Assembly (NCBI RefSeq): GCF_014203225.1
Contig: NZ_JACHIO010000020.1
Coordinates: forward strand, 1 to 64,000
DNA length: 64,000 nt
Reading direction: 5' to 3'
DNA from: Granulicella mallensis
GTDB lineage: Bacteria > Acidobacteriota > Terriglobia > Terriglobales > Acidobacteriaceae
Shown: one piece after another, positions 35,557 to 45,800 of the stretch
How positions within the stretch are numbered: position 1 is the first letter of the stretch
How the letters are laid out: every line of letters begins with the position of its first letter
The notes under the pieces: model-generated
Seen by the model: only the letters and a program-made list of their open reading frames with translations
What the model was told of the DNA's origin: nothing
Database searches by the model: none
Position numbers and translations under genes: made by a program

Positions 35557-36705
35557 ATGAGCGTACGACGCCTCTTGTTCTGGGCACATTTGATCGTTGG
35601 AATTACGGTGGGTTTAGGGGTCGCCTATATGGCGGCTACCGGAACCATTCTGGCCTTTCAAACCCAGATCGTTCACTTTGCCGAGCGAGGCATCAAGCCC
35701 AGCGTTCCGTCGCCAGGCGAAGTCTGCGCGGTTCCATCGGCCATTCTGATATCGGCTCAGGCGCAAAGCGGTCAGGCTGCTACGGCGGTCCAACTCTTCT
35801 CTGACCCTGGCGTGCCGGCGCAAGTGACCTTGCAGGGCGACGCGACTCTGCTCGTCGATGGCTGCACCGGCAAGGTGCTTGGGCCGGGTGCCAGCAGGCT
35901 TCGGATATTTTTCAACTCCGTGCGTGATCTGCACCGCTGGGTCGCACTGAGCCGCGGTCAACATGAGGGACTGCGGTACGTGAAGGATGCGGCCAACCTG
36001 GGCTTCTTCTTCCTCCTGCTTAGTGGATTGATCCTCTGGTTTCCGCGCCGCTGGCGAGCGGCCAATCTGAAGTCTGCGTTTACGTTCCGGAGGAACCTGG
36101 CGGGCAGGGCTCGCGAGTGGAATCTGCATAACATCGCCGGATTCTGGTTGGCGGTACCGCTGCTCATCATCTCTGCAACGGGTTCGATCATGGCTTATGG
36201 CTGGGCCAATGGGCTGCTCTATCAAGCGGCAGGAACGCCTCTCCCAACGGCTCCAGCGGAGCGGCCGATGCAGCATGGCTCCCTCTCCGATCTCACTCTT
36301 CTCGATCCTCTGATAGCGCGTGCGAAGTTGCAGGATGCTCGCTGGTACAGCCTGTCGCTTCGGATGCCGGGAGAGAAGGACAAGAACGTTACCTTCTCCA
36401 TCGACGATGGCAAGGGTGGTCGCCCTCAGGAAAGGGCGCAGCTCGTTCTGTCCTTGAAAAACGCGAAGGTCGTGCGTTGGGAGCCGTTCGGCAGCCAGCC
36501 GCGCGGCCGCCAGTGGCGACTCTATGCGCGCTACCTGCATACCGGCGAGTTCTTTGGGGCAACCGGTCAGTTGATCGCGTTGATCGCAGCACTGGCTGCG
36601 CTTCTCCTGGTATGGACCGGATTCTCGCTGGCGCTTCGCAGGCTGGCAGCGTGGAGAAAGCGCACAGTCAAGGTCGAGCAGAAGGTAGCTCTGGAGATGG
36701 TCTAG
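35557..36705 (+). CDS. PepSY-domain membrane protein
   Basis: 382 residues with four transmembrane helices (around 8-30, 150-168, 193-215 and 335-357) and PepSY-type periplasmic segments between. The order LLFWAHLIVG, DLHRWVALS and LHNIAGFWLAVPLLIISATG is typical of PepSY-associated TM proteins, which are commonly coded next to siderophore or metal receptors and may reduce or release the imported metal complex. It precedes a TonB-dependent receptor by 94 bases, so the pair is probably one operon. The leader carries copy 1 of the conserved hairpin element. Confidence 0.9.
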   Translation: MSVRRLLFWAHLIVGITVGLGVAYMAATGTILAFQTQIVHFAERGIKPSVPSPGEVCAVPSAILISAQAQSGQAATAVQLFSDPGVPAQVTLQGDATLLVDGCTGKVLGPGASRLRIFFNSVRDLHRWVALSRGQHEGLRYVKDAANLGFFFLLLSGLILWFPRRWRAANLKSAFTFRRNLAGRAREWNLHNIAGFWLAVPLLIISATGSIMAYGWANGLLYQAAGTPLPTAPAERPMQHGSLSDLTLLDPLIARAKLQDARWYSLSLRMPGEKDKNVTFSIDDGKGGRPQERAQLVLSLKNAKVVRWEPFGSQPRGRQWRLYARYLHTGEFFGATGQLIALIAALAALLLVWTGFSLALRRLAAWRKRTVKVEQKVALEMV

Positions 36706-36799
36706 ATCAGACCGTCCCTATCGCGTGCACGGCAGTAAATCAAAAGCCTCATTCTCTCCAACAACAAGCAGGTCTCCGTTGCAACAGAAAGGTACGCTC

Positions 36800-39529
36800 A
36801 TGTCTTCGCTCGTAAAGATTGCTCGTGTGATCTTGTGCATCACTGGATTTGTCCTGGTCTCGTCGTTCTCATGGATCCATGCCCAGAAACCGGAGGGAGT
36901 CGCGGCGACGGAGATTCACGGTGTTCTACAGGACAGTTCCGGGGCGGCTATCGCCGGAGGAAACATCGTCCTCCTGGATGCGTCCGGTAAAAGCCTGGAA
37001 ACGACGAGTCAGAATGATGGAAGTTTTGTCTTTCACGCACTGACCGCTGGAACGCCTTATCGCCTCACCGTGACCGCACTCGGAATGAGCCGCCTGACCC
37101 GCGAAGGCGTGATGGCGGACGGTACATTGCTCAACCTGTCACTCGGGATAGATCCACTGCAGCAGACGATTACAGTCTTCGACACCTCTTCAGAGTTGGT
37201 GACGGCCCCGGAGTTGACGCGAACGCTCGACCCCACCGAACTCACACAACTGCCAAGTACCAATCGAAATCTCGCGCAGTTTGCGATGGTCGATCCGAGG
37301 GCCAGAAATACTGTGGGCTCGGGATCGGATGGCCGTAGTTCCACCAGGCTGACGATCAACAATCAGTCCTTCCGGTTCACGCAGTACGAGCTCGATGGCA
37401 GCACAGACTCCGACTTCATTCTGTCCAACGGACCACAGCAGAATGTGTCGATCTCTGCCATCGGCGAGTTCAAGCTTCTTACCAATGAGTATCTGGCACA
37501 GTACGGCAGATCGAGTGGAGGCGTCATTCTTCTTTCGACAAGATCGGGCACCGACCAGTTTCATGGAGAGGCCTTTGGATATGTAAGACCCTCTGGAATT
37601 CAGGCAGCGCCACCCGTCTCGACGTTTCATGTGCCCAACTCAAAGCAGCAGTGGGGCAGCACGATTGGCGGTCCGGTGCAGCGGGGCAGGACCTACTTTC
37701 TCGCCTCCTACGAGCAGCAGCATCAGGAGCGCGGTGCGTTCATCCAATCCCCTGTGCCGGGGTTCTTCGATGGAATCCAGAACTCCTACATGGGCCTGGT
37801 CCGGTTGGACCGCAAGTGGAGCGATCGCGAGTTTACGACAGTTCGATTGAACGGCGACTTTCTTAAGAGCAATAACCTGAACGATATTGTCGGAGGATTT
37901 GTTCAGGCAAACGCTGCGCGAACCGACATCCAGCAGAGTGCGGCAGGACAGATTACCCAGCGCTCCCTGTTCGGAAGCTGGTTGAACGATTTCAGAATCT
38001 CCTATTCGAACTCGCTGCCTCTCTGGTACACGCCCGTGGCTGCGAGCATTCAGATCGTAAGGCCCAGCTACTCGACTACAGGCGGTTCGGCCGTCGAGCA
38101 TCTGAGGGCGCAGGCATGGCAGGCGGCAGAGACGATCTCAAAGACCTTTGGGACGCATGCGATCACGGCAGGCGGAGACTACATCCATCAGTACACGGAC
38201 TACAACTTCATCAGCACGCCGCTCGGAACGTATACCTTTGCGGCAAGGGCGCCGACTCCAAACCAGCAGCCTCTGAAGTACACGCAAACCGTAGGAGCTC
38301 AGGTGCTGCAGTATGGACAGGAGATCGTCTCCGCATTTGCCGAGGATGAATGGAAGGCAACGCAAAGGCTCAAGGCGAATCTGGGAGTCCGCTACGACTA
38401 TCAATCCAACAGCTCCGGAGTGGCCAATGTACAGCCACGATTAGGTCTCGCCTGGGATGCCTTCGGGAATGGCAACACCCTCGTTCGCGCCGGTGCAGGA
38501 CTTTTCTACGATCAGATCTACGGACAGTTGCAGCGTAACGTATTGAACCTCGGCCCGAACTCTTCTGCGGCGAGCTACACCATTTCGAATCCGTCTTACC
38601 CAACTCCACCCACCGTAGGAGGAGCGGCGGATCGTCGCGACATCATGTTGCTTAATCCTGGTTTGAAGAATCCTTACACGATGGAGGTCTCAGCAGGCAT
38701 CGAACAACGGCTGCCCAAAGGTTGGGTGCTTCAGGTCGATGCCGTATTTATGGGTTCAAGGCATCAACTCATGCTCGACAATCTGAACGCGCCGGCACCC
38801 TTTATTCGCACTGCCGCAGGGCAGACGCGAACAACGGCAGCAGCTAATGCTACGAGGCCCTATCTCTTCTATCCCAGAAGCGACGGCACACAGATCGCCG
38901 TGGCCAACGTCGAGCAGGTAGACAATGTGGGAAATGCGCGGAACACTTCGGGAGAGGTGCAGCTATCGCGGCACTTTGGAAGCCTGTTTCAGTTCCAGGC
39001 CGCGTACCTGTTGAGCTCCAACATTACGAATGTGTTCTTCACCGGTGGCAACTCGACCGGCACGCCCAGCGTATGGAACGTGAAGACGGGCGAAAGCGGT
39101 CCGTCCGATTACTTCCAGCGGCATCGCTTTGTCGCTACGGGAATCCTGAATCTTCCCGCAGCAGTTCGCCTCACAGGAGTAACCGTCGCAGCCTCTGGTC
39201 TACCGGTCAATCCACTCTCGGGCGTGGACAACGACGGGGATGGAATTCTTGCCGACAGAGCCTTTGGAGTCTCACGAAACTCCTTCAGAGGCCCCGTACA
39301 GGCACAAACGGACCTGGCCCTGACGCGAACGTTTCACCTATGGCAGAAGCTGAATCTCGAAAGCCGGGCCGAGGTCTCCAATGTCCTCAACCATGGTAAC
39401 TACGTAAAGTTGACGACCACCTACGGCAACGGGATCAAGCCTGCAAACACCTTCATGATTCCGACGGCAGGCATCTCCAACAGCGATCCTGCCAGACAGT
39501 TTCAGTTCGGCGCCAGGTTGTTGTTCTAA
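36800..39529 (+). CDS. TonB-dependent receptor, Oar-like, partner of PepSY
   Basis: 909 residues. The signal peptide ends near IHAQK. It has a carboxypeptidase-regulatory-like domain (GVLQDSSGAAIAGGNIVLLD), a plug (YELDGSTDSDFILSN, then QYGRSSGGVILLSTRSG) and a barrel ending FQFGARLLF. The upstream PepSY gene suggests a metal chelate as substrate, but Oar-like receptors also serve sugars, so substrate is open. The start at 36800 has AAGG seven bases upstream; the frame opens 25 codons earlier without a leader-like sequence. Copy 2 of the hairpin element follows the stop codon. Confidence 0.9.
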   Translation: MSSLVKIARVILCITGFVLVSSFSWIHAQKPEGVAATEIHGVLQDSSGAAIAGGNIVLLDASGKSLETTSQNDGSFVFHALTAGTPYRLTVTALGMSRLTREGVMADGTLLNLSLGIDPLQQTITVFDTSSELVTAPELTRTLDPTELTQLPSTNRNLAQFAMVDPRARNTVGSGSDGRSSTRLTINNQSFRFTQYELDGSTDSDFILSNGPQQNVSISAIGEFKLLTNEYLAQYGRSSGGVILLSTRSGTDQFHGEAFGYVRPSGIQAAPPVSTFHVPNSKQQWGSTIGGPVQRGRTYFLASYEQQHQERGAFIQSPVPGFFDGIQNSYMGLVRLDRKWSDREFTTVRLNGDFLKSNNLNDIVGGFVQANAARTDIQQSAAGQITQRSLFGSWLNDFRISYSNSLPLWYTPVAASIQIVRPSYSTTGGSAVEHLRAQAWQAAETISKTFGTHAITAGGDYIHQYTDYNFISTPLGTYTFAARAPTPNQQPLKYTQTVGAQVLQYGQEIVSAFAEDEWKATQRLKANLGVRYDYQSNSSGVANVQPRLGLAWDAFGNGNTLVRAGAGLFYDQIYGQLQRNVLNLGPNSSAASYTISNPSYPTPPTVGGAADRRDIMLLNPGLKNPYTMEVSAGIEQRLPKGWVLQVDAVFMGSRHQLMLDNLNAPAPFIRTAAGQTRTTAAANATRPYLFYPRSDGTQIAVANVEQVDNVGNARNTSGEVQLSRHFGSLFQFQAAYLLSSNITNVFFTGGNSTGTPSVWNVKTGESGPSDYFQRHRFVATGILNLPAAVRLTGVTVAASGLPVNPLSGVDNDGDGILADRAFGVSRNSFRGPVQAQTDLALTRTFHLWQKLNLESRAEVSNVLNHGNYVKLTTTYGNGIKPANTFMIPTAGISNSDPARQFQFGARLLF

Positions 39530-39542
39530 ATGTTTTTGGGAA

Positions 39543-39660
39543 GTGAAGGAAGACCCCCTCCGGTTGTCTTTTTGGCGAAGCACCGGAGGAGGTCCGAGAT
39601 CGACAACCCAAAAGGCTGACGACTGTTCCAATAGACGAACGGGGCTGGCGCAAAGACGCC
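39543..39660 (+). ncRNA. Candidate structured RNA element, copy 2 (GH43 leader)
   Basis: A stem GACC-c-CCTCCGGT / ACCGGAGG-a-GGTC (12 bp with one C.A mismatch, 39552-39594) holds a 17-nt loop containing GTCTTTTTGGCGAAGC (39566-39581). GAGATCGAC follows at 39596-39604, then a second hairpin AACGGG/CCCGTT near 39637-39671. It lies between the receptor and the GH43 gene. The shared loop and covarying stem link it to copies 1 and 3. Confidence 0.5.
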
Positions 39661-39720
39661 TCGGAGGCCCGTTACAGGGAACTCGCACGATTGCCTTCTA
39701 TAAGATGGAAGGCAATCGAT

Positions 39721-41349
39721 ATGAAGATTCTGAAGACACGGCAAAGTCCACGAAAGCGTTCCATAGCCTACCGAGTTCTCTCCCCTGTTCTTCTTTTTCT
39801 GATTCCTTCCTGCGGGTTTATATCGCCAGGCGCCGCACAATCGACGCCTCACACGGAATACCACAACCCGATCCTTTGGGGCGACTACTCCGATCCTGAT
39901 GTCATCCGTGTAGGCAACGAATACCTGCTCGTCGCCTCGACCTTCTCCTTCATGCCGGGCATCCCTGTTCTGAAGTCAACAGACCTGCTGCACTGGACGA
40001 TCATAGGCCACGTATTTCCGCGCCTCGACATCGATCCCCGCTACAGCATGATCGGCGGTAATCGCTATGGAAGAGGGGCCTGGGCGCCTGCCATTCGCGT
40101 TCATGCTGGCCGCTACTATGTCTACTTCCCCACGCCGGACGAAGGAATCTTCATGAGTTCGGCGAGCTCTCCGGCAGGCCCGTGGACGCCTCCCGTAGCT
40201 GTGCTCGCAGGTCCAGGCTATGAAGACCCCTGCCCCTTCTGGGATGACGACGGTCAGGCCTACCTGATCCATTCACGCGTCGGTGCCGGTCCGCTGATCC
40301 TGCATCACATGAGCCCGGATGGACGCACCGTGCTCGACGCCGGCACAGTGATCGAACGGGATGCGAAAAACCTGCCGACGCTTGAAGGGCCAAAGCTCTA
40401 CAAGAGGGATGGTTATTACTACATCTTCGCTCCTTATGGCGGAGTCAGCACAGGAGCACAGGCCGTTCTCCGATCACGCAGCATCGAGGGCCCCTATGAA
40501 GTTCGCACGGTGCTTGCGCAGGGTTCAACGTCCGTCAATGGCCCCCATCAGGGTGGCTATATTGAAACGCCCGGCGGCAAAGGTTGGTTCCTGCACTTTC
40601 ACTCCGCCGGTGCCTATGGGCGGATCGACTATCTCGAACCGGTTCGATGGGACGACGGATGGCCCGTCATCGGCAAAGCCGGTAGCGATGAGGTGACGGG
40701 CGAGCCTGTAAGTTCCGCTCCCGTGCCTGTGTCCGCGAGTTCACCCTCCAACGCTCGGCCCGCGACGTCAGACGAGTTCTCTCGCTCCGAACTCGGACTG
40801 CAATGGGAGTGGAACCATAATCCCGAGCCTACGCATTGGTCGCTCGAGGAGCGTCGCGGGTTCCTTCGCCTCTATGCCATGCCTGCGCACAGTCTTCAGG
40901 AGGCGCGCAATACCCTCACCGAAATGGGACAGGACCCAGCCTATTCCTTCACGGTGGCGCTGCAACTGAAAGGCCTGGCAGATGGACAACAAGCCGGAGT
41001 AGCCATGTTCTCGGAACGGGCAGGCTCCCTCTTCATCACGCAAGACCATGGCAAACGGCAGCTTCACGCTCTACTGGATGGCAAGGCCTTCGACGGTCCA
41101 ACCATCACGACCGACCTCGTACAACTTCGGGTGACGGTCTCCCACGAAACCGCCACCTATGCGTGGAGCACGAACGAAGGAAAGACCTTTCAGACACTGG
41201 GCACTCCCACCCCGATCTTCTTCACCTGGTGGAAGGCAGCTCGCCCCGCGATCTTCACCTTCAATGCCGATGAAGACGCTCAGGTTATGGGCTATGTCGA
41301 TGTGGACTGGGCACACTATGCACCCCTGGCCATCGCGCCGAAGATGTAG
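39721..41349 (+). CDS. GH43-family glycoside hydrolase, secreted
   Basis: 542 residues. Signal peptide near residues 10-40 (PVLLFLIPSCGFISPGAAQ). The five-bladed propeller begins NPILWGDYSDPDV with the general base Asp; the pKa-modulating Asp lies in YEDPCPF and the acid Glu in LEGPKLYKRDGYYYIF. A C-terminal beta-sandwich spans about 350-540, as in GH43 subfamilies with beta-xylosidase or alpha-L-arabinofuranosidase activity. ATG at 39721 has GGAAGG upstream; an earlier TTG is less likely. The substrate could be arabinoxylan or arabinan. It follows a receptor gene and copy 2 of the hairpin element. Confidence 0.9.
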   Translation: MKILKTRQSPRKRSIAYRVLSPVLLFLIPSCGFISPGAAQSTPHTEYHNPILWGDYSDPDVIRVGNEYLLVASTFSFMPGIPVLKSTDLLHWTIIGHVFPRLDIDPRYSMIGGNRYGRGAWAPAIRVHAGRYYVYFPTPDEGIFMSSASSPAGPWTPPVAVLAGPGYEDPCPFWDDDGQAYLIHSRVGAGPLILHHMSPDGRTVLDAGTVIERDAKNLPTLEGPKLYKRDGYYYIFAPYGGVSTGAQAVLRSRSIEGPYEVRTVLAQGSTSVNGPHQGGYIETPGGKGWFLHFHSAGAYGRIDYLEPVRWDDGWPVIGKAGSDEVTGEPVSSAPVPVSASSPSNARPATSDEFSRSELGLQWEWNHNPEPTHWSLEERRGFLRLYAMPAHSLQEARNTLTEMGQDPAYSFTVALQLKGLADGQQAGVAMFSERAGSLFITQDHGKRQLHALLDGKAFDGPTITTDLVQLRVTVSHETATYAWSTNEGKTFQTLGTPTPIFFTWWKAARPAIFTFNADEDAQVMGYVDVDWAHYAPLAIAPKM

Positions 41350-41365
41350 CGCGGAAATTTCATAC

Positions 41366-41692
41366 TGGTGTAGGGAGCATTAGTTCGTGGAAGAATGATG
41401 ATCTGTTCAGCACAGCGCGAAGCGCGTTCCCTGATGCTTCAGCATCAGGGCGACGGAGGGAGTCGTAGCCTTTAGGCTACGGAAATAGAGGCTTAGCAAA
41501 GATGTGGCCTTTAGGCCCGGGCCTTCTTTCGGCTGCGGTAAAAGGGCCCGGGGCTAAAGCCCAATTCTCGCCTGCTCTTGATTCCGTAGCCTAAAGGCTA
41601 CGGCTCCCTCCGTCCCGCGACGCTAAAGCGTCACGGTTTGCGCTTCGCGCTATGGAATACCCCTGGTTCTTCCATTAACGAATGACCCACCA
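41366..41692. repeat. Palindromic repeat R2, copy 2
   Basis: A close copy of 32966-33290 with the same nested palindromes: CCCTGATGCTTCAGCATCAGGG-type, CCGTAGCCTAAAGGCTACGG, and CGGGCCTTCTTTCGG. Its right end abuts the stop codon of the LysR gene at 41693, so it separates GH43 from LysR. No coding capacity. Confidence 0.85.
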
Positions 41693-42595
41693 CTACTGCC
41701 GACCTTTGTAGCGAAGGTACTGGATGACCATGTCTCGTACACAGCGAACAGCCGGAGCTAACCGGCCAATATGCCTGGAGTGCAATAACCAGATATTTTG
41801 CCTTGGAGTGAAATCCTTTACATCGACCAGTTTCAACTGTTTGCGCAAGGGGGACGAATAAAACACCTGCGGCATCGCGAGACCAAGCCCAATACCCTCC
41901 GCCACAAGAGAGAACTGCAACTCATATCCTTCTGCTTCCACCGCAGAGACAAAAGGCAACCCACGCTGCAGAAAAGCCACTTCCAGTAGCTGGCGGCTTC
42001 CGCATCCGTGAGGGTTCAGCACCCAGGACTCCGCAGAGAGTTCTTCAAAGTCTATCGACTGCGGTAAGCGCTTCGTCTTCGCTGCAACGATAGAGAGCGG
42101 CTCTGTTCCAATGCACTCCGCCACCAGGGAGGACGGGGGGACAACTCCCTCGGGAATCAGGACGACAGCAGCATCCAACGTTCGATTGGCGAGACGCTCC
42201 AGGAGAACCGTACTCCACTGCACAAAGGCCTGAATCTGCAACTTCGGGAATTCCGTGCGGAGACATCGGATCGGCGAACCGATGGCTAGATCTCCAAGCC
42301 CGCGCGGCATTCCAAAACGAAAATTGCCGGAGGGCTCTCCCCCGTTCATGATGCCTGTCTTCAGATCGTTCACAGAGCTCAATACGGGCTTCGCAAACTC
42401 GTAGGTCTCCTGCCCCGCGCGAGTGGGACGCATGGGCCGTGTCTGCCGATCGAGTAGCGGCATCCCCAAGGCGTCTTCCAGGTTCTGAATCCGGCGGGTC
42501 ACAGCCGACTGCGTGAGATGAAGGCCGGCAGCAGCGGCCACAACCGAGCCATGGTCTACGACAGAGACGAAAGCCTCAAGATCAATCAGGTTCAT
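41693..42595 (-). CDS. LysR-family regulator of the efflux operon
   Basis: 300 residues. The N-terminal HTH (MNLIDLEAFVSVVDHGSVVA, then LTQSAVTRRIQNLEDALG) precedes a LysR effector domain. It is divergent from an RND-MFP-OMF operon, a usual arrangement for local activators of efflux. The shared 261-bp region contains a T-N11-A box at 42677-42694. GGAG is nine bases upstream of the ATG. The inducer is unknown. Confidence 0.9.
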   Translation of the reverse strand: MNLIDLEAFVSVVDHGSVVAAAAGLHLTQSAVTRRIQNLEDALGMPLLDRQTRPMRPTRAGQETYEFAKPVLSSVNDLKTGIMNGGEPSGNFRFGMPRGLGDLAIGSPIRCLRTEFPKLQIQAFVQWSTVLLERLANRTLDAAVVLIPEGVVPPSSLVAECIGTEPLSIVAAKTKRLPQSIDFEELSAESWVLNPHGCGSRQLLEVAFLQRGLPFVSAVEAEGYELQFSLVAEGIGLGLAMPQVFYSSPLRKQLKLVDVKDFTPRQNIWLLHSRHIGRLAPAVRCVRDMVIQYLRYKGRQ

Positions 42596-42676
42596 TCGCT
42601 TCGACTCCTCTCCTCTTTATGATGCTCATTCTTCTTTGAATGATTCCTTATATGCCATCTTCAGCCCCACAGAATG

Positions 42677-42694
42677 CTCAATTTTCATAATGAG
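42677..42694. promoter_or_regulatory. LysR T-N11-A box, LysR-efflux intergenic region
   Basis: CTCAATTTTCATAATGAG has 4-bp inverted arms and the T-N11-A core expected of LysR binding. It lies between the divergent LysR and RND genes. Confidence 0.5.
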
Positions 42695-42856
42695 TATCAA
42701 GAAGTTTCATGATTCTTAGTATGCACGATAGGAATCTATCACTGCATAACCCTTTCTGCGGGATTGCGGCTTGCGGAAGAGGTGAACCAGAGAAACAGCA
42801 CCCAAGGAGAAGCGAAGCGGAGGCCAACATAGGCCACCCGGAGCGAAAACAAGATT

Positions 42857-45800
42857 ATGTGGATAGTCAGATTAGCCCTCAATCGGCCCTATACCTTTAT
42901 TATCCTGGCGCTCCTCATTTTGTTGCTTAGCCCAGCGATCATTCTTCAAACTCCCACAGACATCTTCCCCAACATCAATATCCCGGTGATCTCTGTCGCC
43001 TGGACCTACACGGGACTTAATCCTGAAGACCTTGAGACTCGCCTCACCACTCCTTACGAGAAGGTGCTGACCACGCTGGTCGACAACATTCAGCACATTG
43101 AGTCCACGACGTACAACGGTGTCTCGGTAGTAAAGATCTATCTTCAGCCCGGAACGAGCCTCGACACAGCGAACGCCCAGGTGGTGGCAGCAGGTGGGTT
43201 TGTAGAGCGCTTTCTTCCTCCAAACGTCCAGCCGCCGGAGATCATCAACTTCAGCGCTTCGAGCGTTCCCATCCTGCAGCTCGGAATCTCCGGAAAAGGG
43301 ATGTCCGAATCCCAGTTGAACGACCTCACCCTCAACTTCCTGAGAACCCAGCTCATCACGGTTCCAGGAGCCGTGATCCCCCTGCCCTATGGCGGCAAGC
43401 AACGGCAGGTGATGATCAACATGGATCAGAATCTGATGCAGTCCAAGGGAGTCACGCCTGACGACGTACTGAACTCCGTCAACGCACAGAACCTGATTCT
43501 TCCTTCTGGTACCGCAAAGGTGGCTGAAAGCGAACTGGATGTGCGCCTGAATGTAGCGCCTCGCACGATCGCCGAGTTGAACAACATCCCGATCAAACAG
43601 GTCGGGCACACGACGATCTATCTGAGAGAAGTTGCCCGCGTAAGCGACGGCTTCGCCGTCCAGACCAACGTAGTCCGCCAGGATGGGCATCGTGGCGTGC
43701 TTCTCTCCATCCTGAAGGCAGGCAATGCTTCGACGCTGGATGTCGTCTCGGGCATTCGCGGAATCTTGCCCCATGCCGCTGCAACGCTGCCCCCCGAACT
43801 GAAGATCAACCCGCTCTCCGACCAGTCGGTCTTCGTGCGCGGCGCAATCAGCGGCGTGATTCGAGAAGCCGTGATCGCCGGTGCTCTGACCGGGTTGATG
43901 ATCCTGCTGTTCATCGGGAGCTGGCGCAGCACCATCATCATCGCCGTCTCGATACCCCTCTCGATTCTCACCTCGATCATCGTCTTGAGCTTTCTGCACG
44001 AGACGATCAACATCATGACACTCGGCGGCCTGGCTCTCGCCGTCGGCATCCTGGTCGACGATGCCACCGTTGAGATCGAGAACGTCAATCGCATTCTCGA
44101 AGAGGGGCATGAGACCGACATCAAGCAAGCCATCCTGGATGGTGCGCAGCAGATTGCGGTTCCAGCCCTGGTCTCGACGCTCTGCATCTGCATCGTCTTC
44201 ATGCCGCTCTTTCTGCTCGGCGGAGTAGCTCGCTATCTCTTCGTTCCTCTCGCGGAAGCTGTCGTCTTCGCGATGCTCGCGTCTTACATTCTTTCCAGAA
44301 CGCTTGTGCCTACGCTGGCGATGTACATGCTCAAGCTCAATGAGGGCCGCGAAGACTCACGCAACCCTTTCGTGCACTTTCAAAGAGGCTTTGAGAGAGG
44401 CTTCGAGCGCGTACGTGCCGCCTATCACGATCTGCTGACGCGCCTTGTCACCCATCGGAAGCTCTTTATTCCCGCCTTCCTCCTGGTTTGTCTCTGCGTC
44501 TTTCTCCTGGTGCCATGGCTCGGGCAGGACTTCTTCCCGCAGAGTGACAGCGGTCAATTCATCCTGCACGTTCGCTCGAAGACCGGCATGAGGATCGAAG
44601 AGACAGCACAGCTCTCAGATCGCATCGAAGGTGTGATTCGCAAGGAAGTCCCCGCGAATGAGATGGACAACATCCTCGATAACATAGGCCTCCCTTACAG
44701 CCCGTTGAATACGATGCACTCGACATCAGGGGTGCTCGGCGCGAATGACGTCGACATTCTCGTGTCACTGAACGAACACCATCGTCCAACAGCCGATTAT
44801 GTTCGCGACCTGCGGAAGACTCTTCCGCAAGAGTTTCCCGGCGTCACCTTCTACTTCCTGCCGGCGGACATCGTGACCCAGATCCTCAACTTCGGTCTTC
44901 CCTCTCCAATTGATGTGCAGATCGAAGGAAGCAACGTACAGGCGAACCATGTCATCGCCGAAAAGCTGATGGCCCAGTTACACCAGGTGTCCGGCCTTGC
45001 GGACCTTCACATCCAGCAGCCTCTCGACTATCCCACGCTCAATGTCGACGTGGACCGAACGAAGGCCTCACAGGCAGGACTCACGGAGCAGAATATTGCT
45101 TCGAGTGTACTGAACACCCTGAGCGGCAGCTTCCAGGTCACACCGATGTTCTTCGTCAATTGGAACAACGGGGTGAACTACAACATGGTCGCTCAAACTC
45201 CGCAGTACCGCATTCAATCGGTGAAGGATATTCAGAATATTCCGATCGCGGACGGCAATAAAAATAATCCGGAGATACTCGGGGACGTTGCATCCATGCA
45301 GCGCTCCCATGAGATGGCGGTCATCTCTCACTACAATATCCGGCGCGTGATCGATGTCTATGGAGCCGTGCAGGATCGCGATCTCGGCTCTGTCAGCCGC
45401 GATGTGCAACGAATCGTCGATGCAAATCGGGCTTCCCTACCGCGTGGAACCTTCATCACCATACGCGGCCAGATCACTACGATGCGTGCCTCCTATAACG
45501 GCTTGCTGCTGGGTCTCGGGTTTGCGATCGTGCTGGTGTACATGCTGATCGTCGTGAACTTCCAGTCATGGCTTGACCCCTTCATCATCATCACGGCACT
45601 TCCCGCCGCCATGGCAGGCATCGTTCTCATGCTCTTCTTCACCCACACGACGTTGAGTGTTCCAGCCCTGATGGGAGCGCTGATGTGCGTCGGCGTTGCG
45701 ACGGCCAACAGCATCCTGGTCGTCTCCTTCGCGAAGGAACGGCTACAGCTTCACGGAGACGCTCTGAGAGCTGCTATAGAGGCCGGCAACACCCGCTTTC

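Noticed and set aside
42709-42930. 73-codon frame before the RND gene
   Set aside because: It overlaps the RND start out of frame and has no conserved features.
42872-44128. 418-codon open frame on the minus strand opposite the RND permease
   Set aside because: It is antisense to a strongly conserved permease, has no signal or domain pattern, and follows from high third-position GC in the real gene.
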